From contig CM067095.1 of assembly GCA_034008185.1 (NCBI GenBank), forward strand, positions 5,502,610-5,566,609: a stretch of 64,000 nt of DNA, read 5' to 3'. Below are positions 8,025 to 20,580 of the stretch, in pieces. The notes below the pieces were generated by a model, which made no database searches, was not told the DNA's origin, and saw nothing but the letters and a program-made list of their open reading frames with translations. The translations under genes were made by a program, and so were the position numbers. This stretch comes from Gorsachius magnificus (Eukaryota > Chordata > Aves > Pelecaniformes > Ardeidae). Numbering within the stretch: position 1 is the first letter of the stretch; every line of letters begins with the position of its first letter.

Positions 8025-10645
8025 GGTCGGACTCCTGTCCTTCTATTTCCCATCTTAGTTGCAGCTGCCTGTGTCCCTGAGGTGCATTCAGACCCCCGGG
8101 GGGGCTGGATCCAGGCGGAGGGAGAAAAGCAAAGGAAGTTTTCAATTGTGATTAACCTTCACATCACAGAACAGTTGTTAGCGGGTACGTTTAAGATATA
8201 ATTGCTATTGCAGTGATTCCAGGTGCTTTAATAACCGGCTAATCGATGGCCACAGGGCCGAGGGTCCCCGCTGCCGGGCAGGCCTGGTTGGAACCTGCCG
8301 CAGCAAACACTGTGCACCTCTCCCCCCTTGCTGCAGCGGGGCCGTGCACCCCTGTGCAGCCTCCCCCTCCCCAGCCTGCGGCCCCCGCCCGCTCGCCGTG
8401 CACCCTGAGCACCCCGTTCTGCACCGCCTGCCCTCGCACGGCTGCTCTGCGGCACTGGGGGTGTCCGCACGCGGCCCCAGCACCGTGGCTGCCTCTCGGG
8501 CAGGGGAACGGAACCGCCTGAGCGCGGTTTTCAGCTGGCCTTGAGAAATTGTCTGAAAATCTTCAGGGAGAAAGGCAGCAAACATCTGTATACAATTAAA
8601 TCCATTAGATGTGTTCATTATTTTATATTGATTGGTATATCACTACACAAAGTTAATATATTATGATTATTAGTATATTGTTAAATCATTAAATACGACA
8701 GCAGACGCAATAAATAATTTCCAGGGGATCTCTGCTGACATTTCGCAATTGATGGGTATGTTTTTCCTTTTGCATCCTGGCTGACTGCAGGACTGCAGCG
8801 ACGCTCTGGCTGCTCTGACTGATCTCCTTCCCCTGCTTCCCTTTGCAAGTAAAGGCAGCTGAAAGAGCCTGCTCCGCCATGCCCGAGTTTGCACTTTAAA
8901 AGATGAAGCTGAATTAATACAAGCCGCAAAGAAACCTGTTGGACCAGGATGTTCAAACCACTTGCATGAAACGGGAGCCACAAGAAGGATCTACACCAGA
9001 GGCCGTATCTTGGTGTTGCTCAGGGAGAAGAACACCCTCTTGCAACACCGACAGGATTTTCGTGTGAAAATGCCAGGATGGAGCTGCCCTTCCGCCTGCA
9101 GCGCTGCCCCCTGCGTCCTGTCCTGCAGGTACCCGTCCCGGCGAGCTCTCCTGACTGTGGAGCCCGGGAGCAAAAGCATCCCCAAACCCTCAGCCCAGGC
9201 TCCAGGTCACTGGGGTTCGTGGATTTATGGCACAGCTCCTCATGAAACAGCAGATGTTGGAGAGCGCGCACATCTGTATCTTTACAGCAGGGGAGCTGGA
9301 TGCCAATCAGGGTTAATTCGGGATAAATTTACAAGAGCGCACAGCATGACCCAAGGTACCTCTTTATTGGCCTACTACAGGCCTGCTAAATACATCGGCC
9401 GACTACTACACATTAAAGCCACATGAGCTTGTATGTTCAAAATGAATTTTACAGGAAGACGCAGGGATAGAAAAAGGAGGAGAGCCTGTGTCACAAACGA
9501 CATCCAGATGTGAAAACACTGTAAATACAAACATCAAAAGGCTCACCCCTCCACATTTTGCAAAGACAACATTGGAGAAAGGACTTGCTGCATTTAAACA
9601 AATATTCTCGGCAAGGAAGCCAGGGAGCCTGCTGTCCCCGGTGCACAGCAAACCCCCACGGATCCGAGTGGGAATTAGCCATTTGTCAAGGCAAATACGC
9701 AGCAAATCTTATGCCATCCTCTAGACGGTCCACCCTTGGATCAGGGGCAATGAAATGGGATGGAAGGGGAGGTGTTTTCCTAAGAAGACCAGAAGTTTAA
9801 AGCTCGTAACTCAAATCTGAAAACTGCACTCCAGAAAGCACGTGATTGTTTAGATAACGTCTCCAGAGGTATGACATACTTCTTAGTAGGATCAACATCA
9901 CTCAGGGATGGCTCTTCAGCCTCGCCAGTCGCATGAAATAACTAAATAAATAGGTGCCTTTTAAAGCCCTGGCATTTGCCGCAGTGAAGATACGACTGGA
10001 GTGATATCCTAAAAACTCTGGGATAGGTGGTAAACCACTCAGTGTTTTAAGACGTGGCAAATGAAAGGCCATTCCCCCTGCAGAGGAGGATGAACCAGCA
10101 GCGAGTCACTGCGAATGAGGGACGAGTGCTCCTGGAGCCAAGGACTCATCCCATCCGTCACCTGTCACACTGTCCCTTCCCTTCTCACCTACCTCCGACT
10201 GCCGCCGGACACAACGGGGGACAAAGCTGGCTTGAAGTGGGACAGAAGAAACCTAAAGTAGTATCAATGGCAGCGGAAACCACTTAACACCCTTCCCAAA
10301 AGGCGGGGGAGTGATGGCTAAGTGGTGCACACAGGGTGCAATCTCAGATGTTTATTTAGCATTCTCGGTTCAGCCCTTGAATGTGCAAACCAAGATGATG
10401 ACACCGGGTGTTACTTGCTTGAACTCTCCTCTTGGAGCGGCGTGGCCAGGCACCGGGCTGGTGCAATGTGAAAGCGAAGCTTAGATGGGGTGTATTCTTG
10501 TTTTCTCATCTTTTCAAGATGCTATCTGACCACCAACACCTTGCACGCAGCGTGACCAGACCACACGAGGGACACCATACCGAGCTTGCGCTAATCTCCT
10601 GAAGGTGCTGGGATGTCAGGGAGTGGTGCCAGTGTGAGTGCTCGC
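8025..10645. other. Non-coding intergenic stretch, no recognised element
   Basis: A GC-rich patch at about 8230-8530 gives way to AT-rich sequence at 8580-8720. Open frames of 137 codons (8205-8618 -) and 154 codons (8962-9426 +) have no recognisable domains and lack supporting splice structure. No interspersed repeat was recognised. Confidence 0.5.
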
Positions 10646-10649
10646 AGAG

Positions 10650-10683
10650 AGATGAGATGAGATCAGATCAGATGAGATGAGAA
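10650..10683 (+). repeat. Pentanucleotide microsatellite (ATGAG/ATCAG)n
   Basis: About six to seven copies of a five-base unit, ATGAG with internal ATCAG variants, run in tandem. It is a simple repeat with no associated gene. Confidence 0.8.
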
Positions 10684-11239
10684 GAGGCTGTGGCTATCGT
10701 TTTTACTCAGGTCTGACTCAAGGCTGCAGGATGACAGCCATCTGCTCTACCAGCCATGTCTGTCCCAAGTGGAGAGCCCTCCCTCGAGACAGGACTCTAT
10801 CAGGCTACACCGGTGCTTGGAGAGAGCACGGAGGACTCTCCTCACACCCCAAGCCAGACCACACTTCTTAGTTGGAGCTAAAAGCGTCGAGCAGTTTGAG
10901 ACTGGAAGTGCTGACAACAGAAGGAGAAAGCACTTAACCATAGCGTTGCATAAAGATGTCATGAGGAAATCAGGATTTTACAGTAGAGAGTGGAAAAACA
11001 CTCAGGAAGAGCTTGGATAAACTCAGGGCTAGATTCAACAAGAGACGCCAGCTGCCTCCTCCACCGCGTTCCCCCACCTGGGCTTCTGCTGGGAGGCAGC
11101 CGGAGAGAAGTTTTATTGAATCTTTTATTGAATCTGTCTCTAGGCTGGTAGCCGCGCTAGGTACCCTCACTCACCAAGGCCTAAAAATAGAAATGAAGTG
11201 ACAGAGGAATTTGCAGTGAAACTGTTAAAATATGCTCTG

Positions 11240-11460
11240 ATTTGCTTTAAAAGAGCGCGTGCGCTGGGAGAGGGAGCACGGCGGGGGACAGCGTGGTGCG
11301 CCAAGCTGCCTGCCGGGCACCTGGAGCTGCCGGTGCTGCTGCCGAGAGCCCCGGCGGGCCCTGGCTGCAGACGGCGCGGGAGCTCGACGGCAGCTCTCCA
11401 TCCCTGGGTTTGCTGGTGACGCACAGCTCCGCTCCTAGGCCTAAGAACAAGCGCGCTGCA
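11240..11460. promoter_or_regulatory. Small orphan CpG-rich block with NRF1-type site
   Basis: About 20 CpG dinucleotides occur in roughly 200 bases, sharply bounded by AT-rich flanks. GCGCGTGCGC at 11255-11264 reads GCGCACGCGC on the minus strand and matches the NRF1 consensus GCGCAYGCGC. Orphan islands of this kind can be distal enhancers, promoters of non-coding RNA, or alternative promoters. Open frames through it (for example 11198-11419 +) show no known domain, and no clear first-exon donor was seen. Confidence 0.4.
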
Positions 11461-13636
11461 AAACTATTTAGCCATTGGAGTATCACATTACATGCAAAAT
11501 CTATAGCTGCTCAAGAGCTTAATTTTGACATACAGTTTTCACTTGCTGAGCAGAAAAGGGAGGGGAAGCCTGAAACTGTCTAAACAAAAGAATGTTTTTT
11601 TCCACTGCACTTTCAAATGTTCATAAACCGAACAGAATACAGTTAGAGACGGCCCTTCGCCTCGGGGCATCCAAGGCTATGGCTCCAATTAAAGAGAACA
11701 AGGATACAGGAGGTGGTACCTCCAGTCTGATTGCTCTCGCCTGGGGCAGCTAAGCCTCATGAATAAACACTGTTGACTCTAACTCTCAACAAAACAATTA
11801 CACATTTGTTTTTAGAATACATTTTCTTAGCCTTTCCACTTGCAATTTTTGCTACTATAAACTAGCCAGGACAAGAATAAATACCTTTGTGATTCTCTAA
11901 ACATCCTTGTAATCGCAGTACTTCACTCATGAATGTGTGTTTCAACAGAAGAAAAGATCCCAAGCGATATGAAGAAATGTTTCTTTGAAGTAACCTTTCA
12001 GAATTAGATGCAAAATATTTACAGCTAATTATTATTACAAGAACTCCTGTACACACTGCCAGCTACAGGAGTGAAAACCTTAAGCACAAATCTAGTTAGC
12101 TTTGAAGAAGGCAAACACAGGGAGATGGGCGAGACTTGTATTTAGGACTCCTGCCAAGCGTGGTCAGCAGTGTGTGCAGCCCCCGGGACCTCCCATCTCC
12201 CCCCCCCCGACCTGTCAGCCCCCCCGGACCTCCCTCCTGGCAAACCCCACTGCAATCAGCCTGCAAATAGGACCCCGAAGGGATGCTGCTGCGAGATGAG
12301 GGGTGCTTCTACACATCAAAAGTGCCTGCTCAACTATGTCCTGGGTGCAAATGAAAGGAGTGGCAGGATTGCTATAGTTGGGGAAAGTCTAAATGGAATA
12401 GGCAGTGGATGAATCCAAGTCAAAATGGGTGTATAACTACCTCCCACCCCAAGCGCCCCCCTGTTACAGCAGCCAGGACAAAACCTGGAGCTTTCATGAA
12501 GAAAGAAGAAGATAGCCCCAGATGGCCTTTACAGGCTCGGGTTTCCTGTAAAGATGGATGCAGAAGTAAAGCAGAGTCTTACTTTCCTTCTGAGGACAGT
12601 GATGGAAGGAGAAGAATGATTTACTCAACTTTGTAAGGATTTTTCTCAGAAAACCAACCTATTGCTGCAAAGCTGAACAGCCAACCACCAACGACCGTTT
12701 CAAAATACCCAGCCTTAAACTGCAGTTTCTCTACTTAGCACAAAAGATTTTGGCCAATAAATACACTTTTTTTTTCTTAGAAATGCTTCCTAACTGGATG
12801 ATTATCCTCCTCCTCACTGTTAGTAGAAGGATGAGAAAATACAAAACGGGTAAGTATGAGAAAAGCTCCTAGCCTGGACAGGCGACGCTCAGGCTGTGGA
12901 TTTGGGAGCGGCGAAGCAATACGTTAACGATACTTGTTCCACATTCGAAGTCTGAAGACAAGTGATGCTGCCTGCTCCTATATGTTATTTATATATTGTG
13001 TTAAGCAACAATGTGCAAATGAGCTGGAGAACAAAATATCAGACACGGCAAGATGTTACAGCGCAGTACGACACAGCACAACAAAGCTAAGTGACTCTCC
13101 GTATGGGGCCCTGTATCCTAGGAGTGTTTATACGTGATTGTATAATTGGGACCACAGCCAGCTCATCCTAAAATATACAGCATGAGTATGGCTAGGCATT
13201 GCATCTGTAACATATACAACTTTAGATGTCAAAGCATCTTTGTTTGAAGTCAACAGCAATAAAAACTGCATTTGTATGAGAGCTTAGCATGTGGGAATCC
13301 ATATTGCTAAACCAGGATGTTAACACATGGCCCTCCTCGGTTTGTTGCTGCCAAAAGTATGCCTTTCAAAATCGGGATGAGCATGCCAATAATCTGTGGG
13401 ATATTTTAAAACTTGGAGAAATCGACAGCAATCATCCAGTATTGGAAAAAACTCTTTTTGGACAAATTTACCTTTGGTAGAAACTGGCATAACTTCTTCT
13501 ACTTTGAAAAATTCGGGTTCTTCGCATATATAGAGGTATTATGTATTAAAAAAGTCCACATAAGGATTTTTCTGTTGTGCTTCGCTTTGCAGAACCTTCA
13601 CTTGGTCACTTAGTGACTTTCACTTACATTAGTGAA
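11461..13636. other. Non-coding stretch, no recognised element
   Basis: AT-rich flanks continue from the orphan CpG block. The part at 11640-11860 has a mix of GC-rich and homeodomain-like words and a short inverted repeat (GGAGGT/ACCTCC near 11711). C-rich sequence occurs near 12190-12230. No exon, RNA gene or transposon is supported. Confidence 0.45.
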
Positions 13637-13693
13637 ACTTTCAAATGGACACAAACTTTCAAACAGACACAAACTTTCAAATGGACACAAACT
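13637..13693 (+). repeat. Three tandem copies of an 18-bp unit
   Basis: ACTTTCAAATGGACACAA occurs at 13637-13654 and 13673-13690. The middle copy (13655-13672) has CAG for TGG, and three further bases begin a fourth unit. It is a minor local tandem duplication. Confidence 0.9.
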
Positions 13694-14834
13694 AACCTAC
13701 CTTTCTAAGGTCACTATCTTGTTATTATTTCATTACGGCCTACAGAAATGATACCAGAACTGTGTTAAGCTTATGGGATTTCTGTGACTTCCCTTTCTGG
13801 ATATTAAACTTTAAACAAATATTATGATTATATTCCAATGGCTTGAATGGGCTGATGATTTTGAAAGTGCTACTTTGGCATCATTGTACAGCTCCAGTCT
13901 TTTATGTATGTTTTGTTAAAACACAAAGAAGCTCTGTTTATGAAAAGCCAGTCTTAAATCTATAGTTTGTGAAGCCATAATTTGTGGTTGCAATTGTGGT
14001 TAATTTAACAAAGAAAGCCTTTTGGTTCACAGTGCACCATACTTACTATTTTTCATAAATTATCAGAGCAAAAAAACCCCTTCAACATGTCAGATATATG
14101 ATGATCCAGCAATGTTGCAATTTTCCAACTCCTATTTTGTGGTATACCATATTATATGCTCAGGAATGCTACATCATTTATTCTGGAGTGCAGCCCTGTA
14201 ATCATTGCTGGCAAACTACTAATTATATACCGCCATCAAATCTAACAATTTTCCCAATAAAAAAAAAAAAAACCAACAACCTACTTTCGTGTGGAATATA
14301 GCAAATACAGCCATGAGCGCACGCATGGTTTTATTTTAACATGCATGCCGTACAGTATTGATCCTCCACTCATAGATACATCACCTAAAATATCTGTACC
14401 GACAACAGGATTCTGCAAGCTCTGCATTACAGTACAATGCCATGGGGCATGAGAGGTCTCAGCTGGGACCTCTGGTTCTGAACTGGCGTCTCCCCCATCT
14501 GAGGACCAAACCTCTCAGCTCATGTTTTTTGGCTTGGTCTAATTAAGATTCAGGCCCTGCAACAAAATGGGGGTTAAGATCTCGAGGTCCCCACCCTCCA
14601 GGATTGTTGCGTCTGGAATTTTGTTATTGGTTCACCTTCAGAAGCTACAGTCTGGATCTTCTTTTGTGTCACCCGCTGAGAGCAATGGTTAGCACTGCGG
14701 AGAAAGCCTGTCAGCTGGTCAGAAACCCGCTTCTCCGCATCCGAAAGAATTCTAAGAGCCATGGCAAATTTCAGTTGCAGAACCGCACAGTTTTGAGTCG
14801 CTTGTAGGAAAAAAAGGAGGGATTGTGGGGAAGA
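13694..14834. other. AT-rich non-coding stretch
   Basis: Sequence is AT-rich and contains an A14 tract at 14259-14272. No gene, RNA or interspersed repeat is recognised. Confidence 0.45.
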
Positions 14835-15360
14835 GGGAGCACGCAACAATCCTTCCCCAAAGATAATGTCCTACATACACTGACGTTTCCAGAAATCGGC
14901 CACAAATTCGACAGCTTGGAGCAGCCCCACCGTTCCCGTGCAGTGTGGGAGGAGCACGGGCAGAAAAGCAGCAGATGCATATCGAAATCTGTGAATGCTT
15001 CTACTCGAGGCTGGCCGTGTCTAACACATTCGGGTGATTTAATGCGCACGCCTGTCCTGTGCCCAGGCTTCCTGTGGGCTGGCAGGGCACCACGGGAGGA
15101 ACAGTGCTGCCGTCTCCCGGGGAAAACACGGGGTGAAGTGGGAGCCGCGGGGCTGCAGGAAGCCAATTACGGGTTTGAGGCTCCAGGCTGCTCACTCACA
15201 GCATCTGCCTGAGCGGCTGCGGGGCTCCTGTGCTCACAGCCGGCAGCAAGATTACCTGCAGGGCAGTGGACGACGCCAGCGGAGCTCAGCACATGCCGGG
15301 GCGCAGAGCAGAGGGGCTCGGGGCTGCAGGAGCCGCTTTCCCCCAGCAGCACGTATGGCC
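14835..15360. promoter_or_regulatory. CpG-enriched block, possible orphan island
   Basis: About 30 CpGs occur in roughly 520 bases, clearly above the surrounding sequence but less dense than the main island. Open frames of 129-136 codons run through it on both strands, as expected of GC-rich DNA poor in stop codons. No splice donor or recognised protein supports an exon. It could be a weak island, an enhancer or a local GC-rich fluctuation. Confidence 0.35.
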
Positions 15361-18300
15361 CTGGAGGGCATCCCTAATGCTCTGGGCTGCCCCAGCAGCC
15401 AAGGGCAGGGGGCAGAAGCCCAAACCAGCATCAGCTCCTATTGCATCATTTTACTTCATTCACAGAACCCCCTCCCGGCTTGGGGGGGGGGGCGCTATTT
15501 TGACAGGCAGGAGAGAGGGAACAGCGGTGCCAATTCCCCCTGACGCGACTTCCCCTGGACTGCACCCTCCTGAGTGGCGTGTTTGTGACTTGGCAATCAA
15601 AACACCTGCGAGACTCGCTCCCTTTTAAAAACATGACAAACAGCGTAGGTATGTGAGACAATTTTCTTAATCTTTCTCAATTTTCTCCTATTTCAAAACT
15701 GCAGTTAAAATTGACTGTGGAGCAAACCCCTTTCCTGCTTGTTTGACGGTATGGAGCAATGTAAGGAGCTTGTTGCACACTTTGATGATAACGTGTGAAA
15801 TGAAGCAGCCAGGGGCGCTTGTGAAGGATGTCAGAAAAATCCCACTGGAGTACAGCAACCTCAACGCCTCTGTGGCAGCACAGGGCACACGCTGCCAGCA
15901 CAGAGCTGCACGTCGCTGCAAAATCTGGCGCAGTTCTGGTAAAGCACGGACTATTCACTTACGTTTCTGGCATTTACTCCTCGGTGTCCTTAGCAGCTTC
16001 AACAAGAATAAAGCGTGCTTTGCATGCCAAGCAAGTTGGCTGATCTTAGTCGCAGCCTTGGTCAAACACGAGGAGTTGCTTGACAAGAACGAACCGCAAC
16101 TAAAAACATTTAAAAATGTTAACAGAACTCGCAGCTTGCAAGTTTAGTGTTGCATCTGAAGCCTGATGGTCCTTGGGAACCACCCTCAACATTCATCTCA
16201 GCAGTTCTCAGACACCAACACTACTTCTCCTCTTTATATCTCTGATCTTATTTATTTTGCAACTACAGAAATGGTCTGGTTTAAAAAAAAAAAAAGTGAC
16301 AGGTGTAAGGCTCAGCTCATATGGATAACTCTGGAAAAAGAGATTTTCTTCCCTGAGTCTACTTTCAGGTTTGCTGCTATCAGTTGAGGATTAGTCAGCT
16401 AATGTGGTATCTCTGTTGACATACATTTTCTCCCCACAGCTAAGACAGCTTAACTACTTTACACACCCGAATATCCAACGGTTAACCAGATGCTTTTGAA
16501 AAAGTATCTCTTTCTTATTTATAATTCTGCTTTTAGTATTGAATTGGAATGCACAGACAAAGAAATAAGCACCCCAAACCCTTGTGCCTCTAAAATACGC
16601 TCACATGAAAAGCCTGAATTATGGTTAGATAACGAACAGAAGAAGTGACTTGGCCAGTCTTGCAAGCACGCAGAATCCATTCAAAATCTTGCATATGTTT
16701 TCTCCTTCAGCATATACACATTACAGGGATTAAGCAGACAGGGAACCTTACAGCTCCAGACACACTTTGTGTCTCAATACAACTGCAGCACTATCTTCTC
16801 TGTAAGGATTATCGAGGCTACACCCCCATGCAGCTGTCAGTCCCTGCGGGCTGTAATTCAGCTATCCTGCTCTCACTCTATCCATCACATCTACACAAAT
16901 CCCCAAGGTGGACTGCCTTCTAAATGTCTTTACCTTGCGCATTATCCTGGGGCTTAACAATCCAATATTGGTGCAGCCAAGGATAATTACTCTCCATTGA
17001 TGATAAAACACCCTGAATCCTGTCAGGCATGGCAATTTGCATCTTACAGTGCTGAGGATCAATAGATACAACAAAGGAGTGAAACCTGATTAGATACTGC
17101 TGCCTCTCAATGGAGTGGGAAGAGCTGATTGTTTTGCAGGGTTGAAGTCCTGGTTAAAAGGGAAACGGAGGTTTCCCATTACAACACAGCCACCAGACCT
17201 GCTGTTTGCCTAGAAACTGCTGCGGGGAGGTCGAGACTTGGGAAGAAAGTAGGTGAACAACCAACCGGGTGTTACAGACTCATGGTAAAGAAGGGACGTT
17301 ACTGACTGCCAGCGCAGCTCGTACGGTTTCGCCGCAACCCAAGAGAATACAGCAGACGTGAATTGCCTGGAGCTCCAAGAGGTTCTACTTTTCCCCTGGT
17401 TTTATACATCTACAGTATAAAGAGGTCAAGTAAGTAGTTCGCAATCGCACGCTGCTTCGAATAACGTGCCTGAAGTTGGCTAGTGGCTCTCCAAATCAAT
17501 CTGTTTCTGAAGTATCCTCTACGAGTGCGAAAAGAGCTCCTGCCCTGCCGAGGCAGCAGCAATGTCATATATATTTAAAATAAGGGATTGCAAGATTTTT
17601 CAACCACAAGTAACCAGGTAAGCAGATGTATGAATGTGGAGGTGGAATAAGAATTATGCCAACCTATTCAACAGTCTTCTAACATTAATCTAACACTGAA
17701 TCTGATCGAAGATAAGACGAGCAGTGGGTGAACTTCGGTTCCCACATTTAATCTGGAGAGACATCGCAAGCTTCCACCTCTTCAAGTCTTTATTTGGAGG
17801 CCAGTAACACATTGACAGAAAACCATGGTTTGGCTGACAGCACTGCTGGGCTTCAGGCAGGGAACACATTCCCATTTGGACATGATTCTTCACCGCTGAC
17901 GCTCCCTGGGCTCAGCTGTGCCCATCTCCCATAGCACGCCCAGCTTAGTGATACCAAAGCTCAGCCCTGGGCTGCAGACCAAGAGCTCCCAGAATGGATA
18001 TAGCTAACGGTGTTAAATCTGGATTTTTATTGGGCTTCTGGTGGCAGAGCTACATTAAGCAGGGATTGCATCTCTCCACGCTCTTGCCAGATTGAAAGAA
18101 ATGCAGACTTTTCTTCTGGGGAAATTAGTTAGTGAGGGAAAAGCTGAATTTGGGGGATTCCCAACCATGTGAAGGACAACATTTTAAAAAACTCTCAAAA
18201 CATGAATGATGCAGAAAATAAAACAACATCAAGAAAAGAGCTGGGCACACATTTTTCAGAATGTGTGCTCTGAGCCTGATGAAGAAGGGCTCAAAGCAAG

Positions 18301-20384
18301 AGAGGAGAAAAGCAGAGAAGAAGAGAAAAACTCTTCAGAAACCAGCTGGGAATAGTCTGTTCTTATCAAAACACGTTGCTGACACAGACCTGTCACGGAG
18401 CCAACATCTGCTCCCAACTCGCGGAGTCAGTCCGAGGCATGCTGAGCGTCTACTACACACTCAGACACAGGAACACCAAGAGTTGACTTGGCACGTTGGA
18501 CATAAATGAGAAGAGCTTCTGAAAGCACCAGTGAGCTCAAAGGGAAGGAAACTTGCTCCTTTGATGGAAAAACTTTTTATTTTGACCTACAGGCAAACTC
18601 GCAGATTTTCTCTGTGGAAAGGAGTCTCTTCCAACATGGGAAATGGAAAAAAAAAGCCTGATTCTGGACCTCTGACACATATGGTAGTGTCTACTGAAGC
18701 CAACAGGGGGGTGCATATGGCAAGCCTGAAAAACTGAGGCTCATTAACATTACGGCATAGGATTATCACTATTTTACAGTCATAAGGATATGTCTCTTTC
18801 ATCCTGATGGCTGCTTAGTGTCGGTTGCTTCAGATGCCTAAGAGTAAATTTAATATTGGTGAGAAGTACCAAACCCGCATCTAAAATCCTCTGTCTCCTT
18901 CATTTGTGCAATGGAGTAGAAGCATGCTTTCTCACCCTGACCGCCTGTTAACCTGGAATCTCTCCTAGACCGATTACCTTAAAGGCTTTCACTCCCCTTG
19001 CCTGCTTCAATCCCCAGCATTTTTGGGGTACTGGAGAGGATTTGCAAACAGTCGGAGACACCATCACTATAGAACAGATGGCAATTATCCCACCTAGGGC
19101 GAGACACCAAACAACATCCGTTGGATTCTCACATGAGCATCCAGCTCCTGGCACCGCCTGTGCCTCTGCAGCGGCACTCCGAATCGTTCCTGCGTTGTGG
19201 GAACCCATCACTCATCATGAAGCAAGAGACATTATTATGGCTTTCCATCTGTCAGCACAAAGTGAAATGTAACTTTGTATTGGGCTCTCCACTTTGCACT
19301 CAGGCATGGAAGATTTAGAGCTTGCTGCTCTGTATTTGAAATAGGAAATCGGAGTGGAGCTGCTGAGTCATGAGAACAGGGGCCAGTATTGCCAGCCATT
19401 TCTCCCTGGGAAAAACCACTAATCCCCTCCGATGCACCTGGGTGCGATTGATTCCTCAGGATTCCCGCACACTCACGCAATCTCCGACTGTCAGAAGTGC
19501 ATCGATTTGTTCGGCAGTGGAGAACAGAATGGATATAATGGAGGTGATTTTTAAGGTGATGATTGCTATGGGTGGGTGAAGATAAAACTGTATTAAATAA
19601 GCAGCCATTAGAACTTGAAACTGAGCAGCTCAGCTGCCCGCTCCTGCCCTCTGAAAGGGGGATGATAACACTGTCACATGGATGTAACACAGGTGAGCGG
19701 GAGCGTAATGAATTCACAGGGTGTAATAAACCTGGTGGAAACTGGCTGAAAATAGACTTGTGGTAATAACGCACCCTCTTGCAACACAGTGCACTCAAGG
19801 ACATTGTCCTCATCAAATTGACATTATGTATAGTGGAAGAAAACAGAAGGAGAGCATAAATGTAGGGACCTCATAAACAGCCACGACCAAGTCCTGAACG
19901 AGAGCATCCTATTAAAGACAATGATGCTGAACCCTTGAAAACAAATGTAAATTAGCAAAACTGCTAGTCAGGGTTTGCCAGGAAAGCTTCTGGTCATCGT
20001 TAACTGCTCTGCACAATTGGAAGGGAGAGGAAAAGGGTCAGGATAAAGACCTATTTCCCTATCATTTCATCACATCACTCTTCATATAAGCACCCTGCTG
20101 ACCAGCCTTCTCCCAGAACTTCTCAGCGATTAGCACCATGCTGTTTCTTACTGTGAATTTGAACAAGAGTAGCACAAAGCTATCAGCAGGGACTTCAGTG
20201 ATCAGAAACTGCTCAGCCAATTTTCACTATCATTTTTTCTATGTCAAACAAATGCCTATTGTCACCGGGCCTGCTCCTGTGGCATGTTGAGAGCTTCTGC
20301 AAATTGCAGCGACCCCTGTCTCTGATTTTAAATCCCTAAAATGTTCGCTCTCACCTTATAGACTAACAGATGAGCAAAGGACAG
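15361..20384. other. Non-coding stretch with possible faint SINE traces
   Basis: A G-run lies near 15481-15491. Around 18735-18800 the sequence faintly resembles the reverse complement of a MIR 3' part, and around 18875-18925 a MIR core, but both are too worn to call. The part at 19960-20370 looks single-copy and motif-rich. A 193-codon minus-strand open frame (19235-19816) has no recognised domain. Confidence 0.4.
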
Positions 20385-20580
20385 GGAGTCAGGAGCCGCT
20401 GGTGGTAATTCTGGCTATTGATGTGCAGCATAAGTATCCTGGGCACCCTGCCCCTGCCTCAACCTTCCCTGCCTGCAGAATAGGGATGGAAAAGAACAGT
20501 ATCTCCTCTGCCGTGAGGCAAAGGGAACCTAACGGGTTTTTTAAGACGCAAAGTGCTAATTGCTAGGATTCAAACTGCAG
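20385..20580 (+). repeat. Decayed MIR-type SINE
   Basis: The order of segments matches the MIR/CORE-SINE family: a GGAGTCAGGAG-like 5' part (near 20386), a CTGCCTCAACCTTCC part corresponding to the GCCTCAGTTTCC core (near 20455), AGAATAGGGATGG corresponding to AAAATGGGGAT, then a CAAAGTGCTA-like 3' part near 20550. It is heavily diverged, as expected for a MIR in a bird. Confidence 0.55.

Noticed and set aside
6017..8080. 687-codon plus-strand open frame, with overlapping 548- and 460-codon frames through the CpG island
   Set aside because: Made of homopolymers, Pro/Arg/Ala-rich GC sequence and the GTGC minisatellite. All frames are open on both strands because stops are rare in this composition; no domain or splice structure.
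7142..8145. Minus-strand frames of 268-317 codons with repeated HMHTCTPTHT-like peptides
   Set aside because: Translations of the minisatellite; the 39-bp unit is a multiple of three, so frames stay open automatically.
8962..9426. 154-codon plus-strand open frame
   Set aside because: No recognisable domain, no splice sites in a sensible arrangement, and length within chance expectation for this GC content.
13637..13693. Possible CRISPR-like array
   Set aside because: The 18-bp units are directly tandem with no spacers and the DNA is vertebrate; it is an ordinary tandem duplication.
14771..15543. Overlapping 129-136 codon frames on both strands
   Set aside because: Coincide with a CpG-rich block where stops are depleted; both strands are open, which argues for composition rather than coding.
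16630..16685. MIR-like GAAGTGACTTGGCCAGTC words
   Set aside because: Only one short core word matches; flanks do not extend the similarity.
18699..18716. CTCF-like CCAACAGGGGGGTGC
   Set aside because: Key core positions do not fit the consensus well; weaker than the sites listed.
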